Source: Biscogniauxia marginata (taxonomy: Eukaryota; Ascomycota; Sordariomycetes; Xylariales; Xylariaceae). Taken from it: 64,000 nucleotides of DNA. Below are positions 47,524-58,242 of the stretch, piece by piece (within the stretch, counting starts at the first letter, position 1; each line of letters opens with the position of its first letter). Made by a program: the position numbers and the translations under genes. The notes beneath the pieces are model-generated. The model was not told the origin of the DNA, ran no database searches, and saw only the letters and a program-made list of their open reading frames with translations. Location of the stretch: NCBI GenBank assembly GCA_022695795.1, contig MU404123.1, positions 62,001 through 126,000 of the forward strand, given 5' to 3'.

Positions 47524-48758
47524 ATGCCGGGTCTCACAGGGGTTACCACCAAGTACGATGCCATTCCGGGGCCTCTGGGCCTGGCATCTGCTTCTCTTGA
47601 GGGCAAGGTTGCTCTTGTCACGGGTGCTGGTAAGTGTTGATGACAATGTCTAGCCCAAGCGCGCCGTTGTTCATTTTGAGTTCTGATTGTCTAATAATAA
47701 AAACCCCTATGTTTCATTCTCCATGCATAAATGGCTTTTTCTTCCTCACCGTTGGAACCAAGGGTTCAATGGTGCTGCACGCTGCACGGCCAACCCCAAC
47801 CCAAGGTCCGAAGGGTCTCACAAGGGATCGTCTTCAAGATCTACCAATCACGACTCTTCCTACATCCCATCGCTTACCGGAAATGACATGTGCCCCGCTA
47901 ACACGCACGCACAGGCCGGGGTATTGGTCGGGAAATGGCCCTAGAGCTGGGCCGCCGCGGGGCCAAGGTCATCGTCAACTACGCCAATAGCACCGAGTCG
48001 GCCGAGGAGGTAGTGCACCAGATCAAGAAGTCCGGGTCAGACGCCCGGTCGATCAAGGCCAACGTGTCGGACGTGAAGCAGATCGAGAAGCTGTTCGCCG
48101 AGGCGGCCCAGGTCTTCGGCAAGCTGGACATCGTGTGCTCCAACAGCGGCGTCGTGTCCTTCGGCCACGTCAAGGATGTGACGCCGGAGGAGTTCGACCG
48201 CGTCTTCGGCGTCAACACGCGGGGCCAGTTCTTCGTCGCGCGCGAGGCGTACCGGCACCTCGAGGTCGGCGGCCGCGTCATCCTCATGGGCAGCATCACC
48301 GGCCAGGCCAAGGGCGTCCCCAAGCATGCCGTCTACTCGGGCAGCAAGGGCGCCATCGAGACCTTCGTCCGCTGCATGGCCGTCGACTTCGGCGACAAGA
48401 GGATCACCGTCAACGCCATCGCCCCCGGCGGCATTAAGACCGACATGTACCACGCCGTCTGCCGGGAGTACATCCCCGACGGCGCGAGCCTGAGCGACGC
48501 GGACGTCGACGAGGTATATGAACCCCCTCCCCCCCCCCCCAAAAAAAAAAAACCCCCCGTCCATGCTATATTTCAATTCTCGAATATTTCTCTGCCACGG
48601 GGTTCTGACCCGCTGTCTAGTATGCCTCCACGTGGTCGCCCCTGCGCCGTGTCGGTCTGCCCATCGACATCGCCCGTGTCGTTTGCTTCCTCGCCTCCCA
48701 AGACGGTGAGTGGGTTAACGGCAAGGTCATCGGCATCGACGGCCACGCCATGATGTAA
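47524..48758 (+). CDS. Tetra/trihydroxynaphthalene reductase (DHN-melanin), SDR family
   Basis: Catalyses NADPH-dependent reduction of 1,3,6,8-tetrahydroxynaphthalene to scytalone and/or trihydroxynaphthalene to vermelone in DHN-melanin synthesis. Three exons (47,524-47,629; 47,915-48,513; 48,621-48,758) give 280 residues in phase. The cofactor motif TGAGRGIG spans intron 1. The NNAG-equivalent is [12 protein letters not shown], and the catalytic residues are in LMGSITGQ (Ser, about 161) and YSGSKGA (Tyr about 175, Lys about 179). The substrate region [17 protein letters not shown] and the C-terminus [10 protein letters not shown] match the fungal naphthol reductases closely. Intron 1 is long (285 bases); intron 2 contains C and A homopolymers. 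No polyketide synthase, scytalone dehydratase or Cmr1-type regulator is present in the window, so the gene stands alone here. Whether it is the tetra- or tri-specific enzyme is not decidable. Confidence 0.93.
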
Positions 48759-50810
48759 GAGGGAGTCTAATCAATCACTTCCCCGGGACGGAACGATGAT
48801 GGGTACCTACCAATCTTGCATTTCAAAACATAACTTGCAATGTCCACTTGTAACCCGGACATATCTCTATATAGTACGATGGGATAGTATTTTTCTGCAT
48901 ACAGGCTGTTAGTAATCGAGGAGGAGGTCGGCTCATACAATTTGGCTCAGGAGTTTGCGATGTTCTTGGGCAGGGATTATTTCACGTCAGTCGTTAAAAC
49001 TAGTATCTTAAGAGTGTTTCTAGAATCCAAATATATGCCCGCACTACAGTTTACTATCGCACTTGTTCAATTTGACACTAGGAATGCTGGTACTGTATAG
49101 AAATAATTGAGCTTGTTCGCGCAAAACCCATCTCATCCCTAGCTATGGGTTTCTGGGGAAAGATTCCTAGGTCGCGAGGCTAGGACTGATTCGGTGAGAA
49201 CTTAAGAAAGCCTTGTGAAAATTAATCGAGTCTGTAGATGGAAACTTTTCGACTCTAGCGGCTCACTGTGCTTGCACTTTAGAGAAAGTACATTTGGGGA
49301 TGACTGTACTCGGCCTAGATGCAGGTTGTGCAACAAAGTAGCTAACACAACACTTTATACCAGGAGCCTCGTCGGGAGCAGGGCTACTCGGAAACAAGAA
49401 AAGTTGTCTTGAATGTGAAAAGGCCTCCACTAGAGGTACCTCTAGTTCTCGCTCTCCGCAACAACGTTGTCTATACCCCTACTATAACAGACATCAGGGC
49501 ATTCAGAACACTGATACTAAATTCCTTTAGGCGGGCAAAGGCAGGATCGAGCTTTCGCGAGAGACAGGACGACGTATGCCATAGCATAGATAGTATGTGT
49601 TTAGGTAAGGCTAGCTAGCACTGCTGGATTTCTAAAGTACTGCATGGCGATGTCTTTGTCATTATAACAGAAGTGACGTGGATGTGTCATTTAGTGGTGT
49701 AGCGTGGCTCAGTAACGGCCAGTGATTTGTATTTCCTGCTGCGCCTTGTGATCATGAAGAGCAATTCTGTCCAACATCTCGAAATTGCGAGTAAGTTGTG
49801 ATTCGTTATTCCGCCAACCCTAGTACAATTCCCTCGGTTTCACTGCGGCGCCTGTGCTAGCCTTCCCTTCATACTTGATTTAGAAAGGATCAGAACTTAT
49901 TACTAGGCAGCCAGGTGGGACTTGAGATGGCAGATCTTACCACACCATCGTAGATCCTGTCTTGTCGACTAGACAGGTTGTTGGGATTTTTCAACGTAGC
50001 CCGTCATATATGTTACTCTGCGGCGTTGTTCATCCTTAGTGAGTTGTAGTTCGCTGAAGAGCAATTAGCAAGCGTCTGACATAGCTGAAGGATCGTAGAC
50101 GATGTAACATCGGCGGAGCATGTTGGAGAACCTCCGCGCACTATTGCCCTACGGGACGGGTGCAGGGGCCCTTGTGCGCAATTGTTGTCATCCTTTCCGA
50201 CTATATTGTCCTTAACCATAGTGATCAACCAGGTGTGCTTCCACTTTCGCAGGCGATCTCATAAGTTGTAACCCGGCACCCGGTATAGGAGTCGAGGGTG
50301 AGCCTAGAGTGGATGCAATCTTCACGCCGCCATTGGTATCCTGCATGCAGGCACAGGGGTAATGCTTACGTGGGTACCAATGGCCATGGCTCATGAAGAT
50401 ACCTGGTATATTACATCATACTTTAGGCATATATTTCCACAGAGACTGCTAATTGCAGGCAAAGTAAGAACCTCAATGCAAAGTATGTGGTTGTGTCCCT
50501 GTATAGAAGCCACCGTGCGACATATTTGCAACTTGACATATATCGTACGGCTATTCAAAGGCAAATAACGCCCGGACGCCCACTAGGCACCGATCTATGC
50601 GACGGAAGGATGGGGGCGAATATACTCAAGGCAACCTTTCCTATCAGGCGGGGAGGATACACTGATATACAACGTGCGCGCCCCAGAATCGCCTTGTAGA
50701 AAAGGCATAAATAGTCGTGTCATCTCTCAACCTATCTATCTCAGTACTCGGCAATTCATGAAAAGTCACTTTATTAGGATTGGCGGCCTCAAACCCTCCA
50801 TAAGAACAAG
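48759..50810. other. Intergenic, nothing seen
   Basis: About 2 kb of normal composition. Short frames only, none with a motif or a coherent splice partner. No RNA gene seen. The last 100 bases before 50,811 presumably contain the promoter of the ATPase gene; a CATAAATAG stretch near 50,704 could be a TATA-like element. Confidence 0.45.
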
Positions 50811-52827
50811 ATGACGCAAGACTCCAATGCGTTGCAGCCCTCAGAACCTGTCGGTGAGAAATGTCAGTTCAAGGCATACCACGAGACGGTGAAAGGGGGC
50901 GTTCCATCATCGGAACCTATTTCAGATCCATTTGGGAAGCTTTCTGCCCGCGACAACGACAGTGCCTATGCGCTAGTCATAAAGCGGACTTTCGAGGAAA
51001 ATAAGCCAAAGAAGACCACATTGCAGGTCAACTCCCCTCATATCCTCGCAGCGTTCCGGAGTGTAATCAAGTCATATATCCCAGTTCCGTCGGATTTCAA
51101 CTCGCCACTCGAGCTCAAGGGTCCTTTTCAGATGCTCGCCCACTACTGGGACGACTTGTATGAGTACCGTCATTTGGTAGAGGATGTGGAGTCTCGCGAG
51201 CATCTCGACCTTCTCTTCGAATTCATGGAGCATGAGATCAAGCCGGATCGTGACAGGGCCCTCAAGATGCTTCAAAAGAATCAGATTGCGTACGAGAATG
51301 CATGGTTCATCTATCGGCCCGGAGAAATCTTGTACACGGAAAAGATGGGCGAGCCATGGCTCCTGGAGTGCCAAAAGATCGCGTACGACGAAAATCCAGA
51401 GATTGGGCCGTACATTTCAGTGTTCTGCAAGTACACTGGCCACAACGGCACGATTGCTGGAGACGCCGAACGTACTATCAGGATGATTCAGAGAGAGAAA
51501 TTTCCTGCAGAGAACCCGGTGCATATCAAGGAGCTCCCAGTCTATCCACGAAAGTTTGTAGAACAAGACGACAGCCTTGAGAGGCACCTCACGGCTCGCG
51601 GGCAGAAATTTCTAGCTTTCAAAAATTGCCACACGGCGTCCTATGAGGGGCCCGCAGAATGGCTTAAGGAGCCGCCTTTCGACTATTACGATATGTCGCC
51701 GTGCAATTTCCAGGGCGTTTGGTTACCTTACATTGACTCTGGCAGGGTCGTTCTTGATCGGAAGACTTTCTACGAGGACCATAAGCTGGGGCAGGCTCGC
51801 GTGAAGCTAGCCCACCCGAAGCCGTGGCTCTGTCCGCCGCTTACCATCGGCTATTCGCTCAGTCGGAAGCAGTGGTCCCAGTTGCTAGTCGATAACATAG
51901 GCGACGTGGATTGGAATCAGAGCGCGTGGGATGAGCTCGTGCTTCCCGACACCGAGAAGCTGCTTCTCCGCTCCTTGATCACGTCCCACGAGTATTCGCA
52001 GCAGCCTCGCGACCTCATGAAGCAGAAGGGGAAGGGCCTGGTCATCCTGCTCCACGGTACTCCGGGATCAGGCAAGACGCTCACTGCGGAGACGGCTGCC
52101 GAAGGGACTAAGAAGGCCCTCGTTTCAACCTCGGTGGGAGAGCTCAATAAGGACTCTAGGTAGGTTAGATGCGATTTTCCAAAGGGTTACCTGTCGCTAA
52201 TGAAGATGTAGTGTCCTTACAGGCTCGGCAGCGTTTGAGCGCGAACTGAGAAAGTGTTTGCGTTACGCTACTACATGGCAGGCGGTCGTTTTGCTCGACG
52301 AGGCCGACGTGTTCCTAGAAGCCCGTACGGACAATAGCTCTGACCGTAACGCACTAGTTGCAAGTAAGTCGATCCGCAACCCCTCCCCAGTGTATATAAT
52401 CCGGTACAGGCTTCGGGGCTGACACAACGGTGCGCTACGATTAGCTTTCCTGAAGGAGCTCGAGTACTTCGGCGGCATCGTGTTCCTGACCACGAACCGG
52501 GTGAAGTCGTTCGATATCGCGATGAAGTCTCGCATCCACCTCTCGCTCGGCTACCAGCCGCCAGAGCTCGATGTCCGCCGGCGTATCTGGCACCACTACC
52601 TGAAGGCCGTCCCCGTGGGATCGTCCGAGGTCGACCCCGAGAGCGCTATCGACCAGCTCACGGCCCCTGCGCTGAACGGCAGAGAGATCGCTAACATGAT
52701 CAATACGGCCCGCACGATGGCGAGATTCGAGGGGACGCCGCTGAAGCTGAGCCATCTTGAGACCGTGCTCAAAGTGCGGGAGAAATTCGATGACAGTTTC
52801 AGGAACGATGCATCTGCATTGATGTAG
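50811..52827 (+). CDS. AAA+ ATPase with DUF7025-type N-terminal region
   Basis: Three exons (50,811-52,159; 52,212-52,363; 52,445-52,827) give 627 residues. Residues 1-390 resemble the fungal DUF7025 region that precedes AAA modules: ELKGPFQMLAHYWDDLYEYR, a WFIYRPGEILYT block, and later FDYYDMSPCNFQGVWLPY. The AAA core has Walker A GTPGSGKT (about 415-422), Walker B VVLLDEADVF (about 473-482), sensor-1 IVFLTTNR and an arginine-finger-like MKSRIHL. A C-terminal lid follows (NGREIANMINTARTMARFEG). Intron 1 needs the acceptor GATGTAG at 52,211 to keep frame, which adds a few residues (VLTGS) between GELNKDS and the next helix; the nearby CTTACAG gives a stop. This fungal-expanded family is poorly characterised; a protein-remodelling role is inferred. 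Confidence 0.88.
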
Positions 52828-54159
52828 TATCTGGAGACAAAATCGGGTGTTTTATGTACACGGTTCTTCCCCCTTAGATACTTAGGTACCTAGATATGAC
52901 CAATTTTATGATGAACGCAAATCATGATTAGTATTAGCGGGACGCCCATTTTGAGTTGATGGAGAATTATAATGGATGATATGTAGCCGATGAGACCTCA
53001 AAACCGACAGAAGTCTTTACCAATCAGTGTAAGAAATTTCTGCTCAGAATTTATATAGCAGCACAATGGGTCTTTTATAGTAACAATAGCAGCCATACCT
53101 TGCTTAATGCCAAAAAAGACGCACATATTTCTCCCAGCACTTAGGTATGTGCTTCGCAAATAGAGGACGGTGAGGCGGGATGGGAGTTGAAATAATATTT
53201 CTAGGATCCTCGGTGTTCTCGGAAATTTTATAATTAAGCACCACAAGGTAGGTAAGTAGTCTTGCTAGAACTTCTTGCTAATCAGGTACCTGCTTGTTGG
53301 CGGGCATCAAACAAACAGCTTCTGTGGGTGGGGGTGTACTTCGGCGAATAGTGATTGACAAGCTCCGGGAGAGCCCCGACAGAATTACGCTTTTAGGCAA
53401 TTCACCGGTGCAGACTCCGGGAGACTCCGGCAGACTCCGGGAAGCTTGGTAACTAACCCAAAGCCCCACCTTCACTCAAGCTCAACCATAACCCGAGTTT
53501 CTTGCACCAAGCATGTACTTCATTCATCTAGAGGTGTGAGTATCGGCACTCTTATTACTACATGTATTGTTTATTTACCTTTTTACTTTTTTAATCACAC
53601 CCACAGCAAAGCTGCTGTAGGCAGGAGATAATACTCCATCATAAGTTTCTAGCACATCATTTTCTCCATGGTCTAGTAAATTATTAAGAGAACCTGCTGT
53701 AAAAATCCCATTGGTGACAATAAATCAAAAAGCAAAGAAGACAACATAATTGAGAAGAATTGATTATTAGAGCAACCAATTTTTGGTTGGTTTCCTATCC
53801 CCTATCCTTGAGCGTAGAAAACCCTACCGCGAAGAACTGCAGACATGAAGAAATGAGAAGACAGACAACTGTAAGCTCTCCAGACTATTAGGGCAGGGGA
53901 AATGCTGTAATGCAGGTAACCGGGCGAAAGGATCGCCACCTGGAACAACGAGAAATGACCGAAAAGAAGAAACTGAGAAGGAGCAGATGCAAATGATATG
54001 CTGTAGACGTTTCCAATCTCGGACTATGCGTCCTATGAAGCATTTGGTTAGTTGGAGATGCTACTTGAAAGTAGTAAGTTGTGGCATGAAATGCTCTAGG
54101 AACGTAATGAAGGAAACAATTACTTACGAAACTTGTACTTGGTCTGCAATTCAGGGACA
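52828..54159. other. Intergenic with short 10-base tandem repeat
   Basis: 1.3 kb. Three tandem copies of AGACTCCGGG/C lie at 53,412-53,441. The frames at 52,998-53,246 and 53,987-54,292 do not resemble known families; the latter overlaps the 2EXR gene antisense. No RNA genes seen. Confidence 0.45.
53412..53441. repeat. 10-base tandem repeat AGACTCCGGG
   Basis: Three head-to-tail units, the middle one ending in C instead of G. Intergenic. Confidence 0.9.
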
Positions 54160-55093
54160 TTATGGCATATGCTCGATGATCCTTGAGAGTCTATCTTGGA
54201 AGACCCCGTCGAAGTTAGGCTTTATGCGACGCTGCTCTTTGATCGCATCCCCGGCCAGGTCGAGCACAAGGCCGTCCATTTCCTGGACGTAGGCCTCGTC
54301 TACCGCGCGCAGCCATTTGTAGAGCTCCGATCGGAGTCTTTCCCCTGCGTTGTCGCGGTGGTCGCCCGAGAAGCTGAGGGCCAGGAGGACTACTTTATGG
54401 CTCTCTATGAAAGGATAACTATGCATCACGAGGATACGCTTGATTTTGGGTGTGGCGGCGAATCGATCCACGCTTTTCTCGGCTTCACTATACGGGACTT
54501 GAAAAATGGGATCATTGGCCCTTACCTAGAGAACAGAAGTTAACATCAGACTTAGCTCCCTAGCTATAAAGATAGGGCTACAAGGTGGAACTGGGGGTTG
54601 CATGAAAATTCCTGCGAAAGGGAGAAAGTATTTATGCGAAAGCAAAGTGGAAGTGCGAAGGGCAAAGAGAGAGAAGGAAGGAAAAGAAACTGAAAAAAAA
54701 AAAAAAAAAACTTACGATCTTGTCGTTCCAAATTCTAGACCCCCAAAATTTCTCGACCATGACCGGGAGTCTGATGTGGAAGATGTCCGTCTCGAAGGAA
54801 ACAAGAGGCCCACCAATTCGTGAGGAGACTGGGTAGGCGTACTCGCAAGTGATATCAGCCCTTCGGAGCCGCTGATAGGCACGTACAGTCACACTCTTGG
54901 ACTCCTGACAGACAAGGAAGAGTATTGGGCAGGGCGCGTAGCTGATATGGCGACTCTCGACACGGAGACCCACGATGCGATTCTGGCTGTAGAGGCCATA
55001 CTTCCAGATCATGATGCGAAGTTCGGAAGGGAGGCGCGGGAAGCAATGGAAAGTGACCTCAGGCGTCGACGGAGAACTCATTGGGCTCGACAT
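54160..55093 (-). CDS. 2EXR-domain (F-box-like) protein
   Basis: Two exons (54,716-55,093 and 54,160-54,525) join at phase 0 to give 247 residues. The 2EXR signature lies at residues 12-60: FPRLPSELRIMIWKYGL, a VGLRVE strand, then PILFLVCQESKSVTVRAYQR. The rest is helical with charged patches (GERLRSELYKWLRAVDEAYV). The family is greatly expanded in filamentous ascomycetes and its biochemical role is unknown, though its N-terminus is F-box-like. The 190-base intron has an 18-base T run directly after the GTAAG donor (minus strand), and its acceptor TTCTCTAG is unambiguous. ATG 55,093 is the first Met of the frame and gives MSSPMSSPSTPEVTFHCF. Confidence 0.82.
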
Positions 55094-56995
55094 GATGAAC
55101 TAGAGGGTGAAGGGAGATCTCCGTAACAAGGAAATGATCGAGTTGATGTGAAGTTGACCGAACTGGTGAGCCGGAGAGCCTGCGCCAAATGCAGAGGTGA
55201 TTAGGATGTACTTTGGGAAGAAAAGTAGGAAGTGTCCTGCGATGATTTGAATTATCGTGTGCAGGATACTGGTAACGAAGGATGGTGTAAGTAAAAAAAG
55301 GAAAGGTGGAAGACGGGGCGGAGTGGGAAGTGTTTGCAGGATGTGGGAGAGAAAGGTGGGAAGAAGAGGAGGGTGTAACCTTTTTGTTTTGGAAGGAAAC
55401 CAGTAAACTGTGCTGTGAAAAGGTATCAACCCTTAAGCAGCTGCTGTGTTGATGGGAGCTCGAGTTATCTCTATCGGGGTAGCCGGTGAAGTGTGGGATG
55501 TATTTCGCTCCACTGTACCGTTCCCCGAGTACTTCAGTGAAGTGAATAAATTCGGTTATTTATTTTACTGATTATGCGAAGAGGTATTCTCCTCTATACT
55601 GCTTAGTAGGATCTAACCGTGTCTGCTGACTGATGGAGCAGCGCTGGAGAGCTCCCAACTTGAAGTCTGCTTATGTCTTGAACATACCAATCGTAGTTTT
55701 GAAGTACCCAACAGGAGTCTGGAACTGGAATTTAACAGTTGATCAGATAGTAGGTACAAGTGTACGAAAATAGAAATATATATATAAATATTCAGCTATT
55801 TATCTCGACTAAATATCCTTCCGTGACAGTAATAACCCTTCAAGATAACATACCTAGCAGCTTTCATACTTAGAAGAAGCTGTCCAAGTAGTAGTCAAGG
55901 TAATCCTATTGCACAACTAATGTTCAGTACTTGAATTATTTAAATCAAATTACAACAGCTCGGATTTGACGAATGGTAATCCAGAAGCAAATAACATTCT
56001 TATGGGGGCATCATCACGGTATTAGAGAGAAGCAATTAGAGAGGGGCGAAAATGGAGTAGAACGAAAATTAGAAGTACCAATTCTGAATGTCCAGCTGAG
56101 GTGAACGCCTCAAGATATTTAAAATATGATCTTATTTGAAGTGGTAACATCCAGGCACGTTCCCTGTGACCTAGAACAATGTCAGTTCGATAGGTATAAT
56201 ATGGAGTGTTTGAGGCTGGCTTTCATGGTGAACAGGCAGCTACAGGTTATGTCACGAAGCAGTTAGCATGTGTGCTAACCTAGCTTTTGTGTCAGGGACT
56301 AAAACATTTTACTGTTACTCAGGACGATGTGCCCATTCATACGGTAACTTCTACTTTATCCTCATGTGCATTATGTATCGACATCGTACCTATCGATCTT
56401 CTTGCACTGCAGCTCCTGTTTTTTGCCACAGGTCAGATGCCAGGGCGTAGGGTCCTTAATAACAAAATGAACAGTAGTGCGCTTGCTTGAACAGATTGTT
56501 CAACTTTGGAGAGGATGGAGGACGTGTTTATATTCGCGGTGGACACGAGATGACTTCTGCCATACATAACATCACCCCCTCGATACTTCAATGCAGCGGT
56601 AGGTAGGCCATATCAACCTTAAGCACGTAGTACATGCCAGGCACTTCTCTAGTATCGCCTCTCGGTCGATTTTTAATGCTAAGTGGATGCTAAATATACC
56701 GTACATTAGCGGGACAGAACAAATACTCCTACATCGGAGATGTTCGTGCAAACATTTGGTCCTCCTTTCTGGCTCCTGGCAAATGCAGCTTCAACCCTTT
56801 GCGATAGCACGCTTGAGACTACCCTGTAAGATAAGTCTTCCTGATTCTGTGCATATAGGGGCATCACCCTTCTCTACGGTCCTATGTATGGCCTGCTGCA
56901 TATATAAGTAGGCTACGCCCACCCACCTAGACTCTCCTTCTGATCGATACACTTCATTCCATCCTCGCATCTTCGTCCTATCTCAATACTATCCG
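55094..56995. other. Intergenic; TATA-box promoter of the next gene
   Basis: 1.9 kb without a supported gene. CATATATAAGTAGG at 56,899-56,912 is a good TATA element about 90 bases upstream of the ATG at 56,996. Frames at 55,100-55,429 and 56,268-56,490 look accidental. Confidence 0.5.
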
Positions 56996-57425
56996 ATGTG
57001 CTTTTATCTTCAAGTCAACTATGATATTATTTCGGCAGCTTCTGGCTATTCTAATACCGATACTTTTCTAAACTACATCTTTTTGGCACCTATTGGTGCC
57101 CCAATACCGGCAATGCACCGCCGAGGCTTGAATGCTTCCGCCCTGTCGACTGCGCCAGAGACGGAGAGGCAGCTCGCTGTCCTCAACCAGCTGGGCAGGT
57201 ATGTCTTACCCTTGCGTCTTTCTCGCCAAGTGCTACTACGTGTAATTAACAACTAGGGTGGCCCCTTATCGCAGCTTGTATCTTAACGGTCCTCGGGCAG
57301 CTGCCCTGAGTATGGAAGCCCAGTTCCTTAGTCGTCAGCCGGCAATTGTCGAGGAGTCGCAGGAAAAAAAAGTCCTCTATAGAGAGGCAATTAGCACTCA
57401 AGTCATCGATAGAATTGACGCGTAG
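56996..57425 (+). CDS. Small two-exon orphan protein
   Basis: Exons 56,996-57,198 and 57,257-57,425 are joined through a 58-base intron (GTATGTC donor, AACTAG acceptor) and give 123 residues in phase. The open frame, the well placed TATA element upstream and the clean intron argue for a real gene. The N-terminal part is moderately hydrophobic (DTFLNYIFLAPIGAPIPAMH), the rest polar and helical (ETERQLAVLNQLGR; MEAQFLSRQPAIVEESQEKK). No signal peptide, no Cys pattern and no recognised family. The leader has a partial copy at 3,415-3,456. It may be a lineage-specific gene or the surviving piece of a larger one. Confidence 0.5.
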
Positions 57426-57656
57426 GAGAATACCTGATCTATAGATTGGCTAGGCGCTGGATTGCAACATTGGGGGTAAAAGCTATCCTATGGATCTCAG
57501 GCTAGCCTTCGTTTTCGTGAGTGGGAGGGCATGCATCCAACCGACCGACTTGATTTCTAGAAAATAACGGATGGCGTAGATTCTCTCGTTTAATCGGCCT
57601 AGTAATTCTAATCTTGGGGACAGCTGGGAACACTACGAGGGGATGGCAAGGCGAGA

Positions 57657-58061
57657 ATGCCTCAAGCACTGGCGTCTCTCAAATTAAGGGATTCGTCGCC
57701 TCGTAAGCCGGCTCATACTCACCCAGTTCGGATTGACCTGGATACTTCAGCCTCCGAAAATTCAAGGATATCCTTGGAGATGACCATCCAAGGCAGGCCT
57801 ATAGCCGAGAAGATTGGTAGAAGTCGGTCCAGTCTAGCTAGCGGCAAGTCCCGAAATCGACGAGCGCCTGTAAACGGCCAAGAAGCACGAATGAAACTCA
57901 AAATAGTATTTGCTCTGAATACCTTGCAGAAGCCCTCTGGCGATTTGATCGAACCCCTATTCGCCCCTCATTTTCTTATTCCGTTGTGCACCGCCCTCAC
58001 ACGCATAACCGCAGGACAGAGAAGAGAAGAGGAAGTTTTTCTTATTGGAACGTGCGAATAA
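57657..58061 (+). CDS. Doubtful 134-codon hypothetical frame
   Basis: An uninterrupted frame from ATG 57,657 to the stop at 58,061. The product would be basic, Ser/Arg-rich (ASGKSRNRRAPVNGQEARM) with a more hydrophobic C-terminal third. No family recognised, no clear promoter, no intron to test. Composition is like its surroundings, so it may be chance. Confidence 0.25.
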   Translation: MPQALASLKLRDSSPRKPAHTHPVRIDLDTSASENSRISLEMTIQGRPIAEKIGRSRSSLASGKSRNRRAPVNGQEARMKLKIVFALNTLQKPSGDLIEPLFAPHFLIPLCTALTRITAGQRREEEVFLIGTCE

Positions 58062-58242
58062 ATGATTATTTTGTTTTAATGGCAGCTATCCAAGTCATTT
58101 AAAAATTAATCAATTAACAGGATGATCATTACATGTTCGTCAGAGCAGCAGCAGCCGCAAAATTAAAATCCATCCATTTCATATTAGCCCGGTACCTACT
58201 ACAGCTTGCTGATCAGAAATATTCCCCGACCTCGCAGAAAAA

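Noticed and set aside
48037..48576. 179-codon minus frame
   Set aside because: Antisense shadow of the naphthol reductase; composition reflects GC-rich codons.
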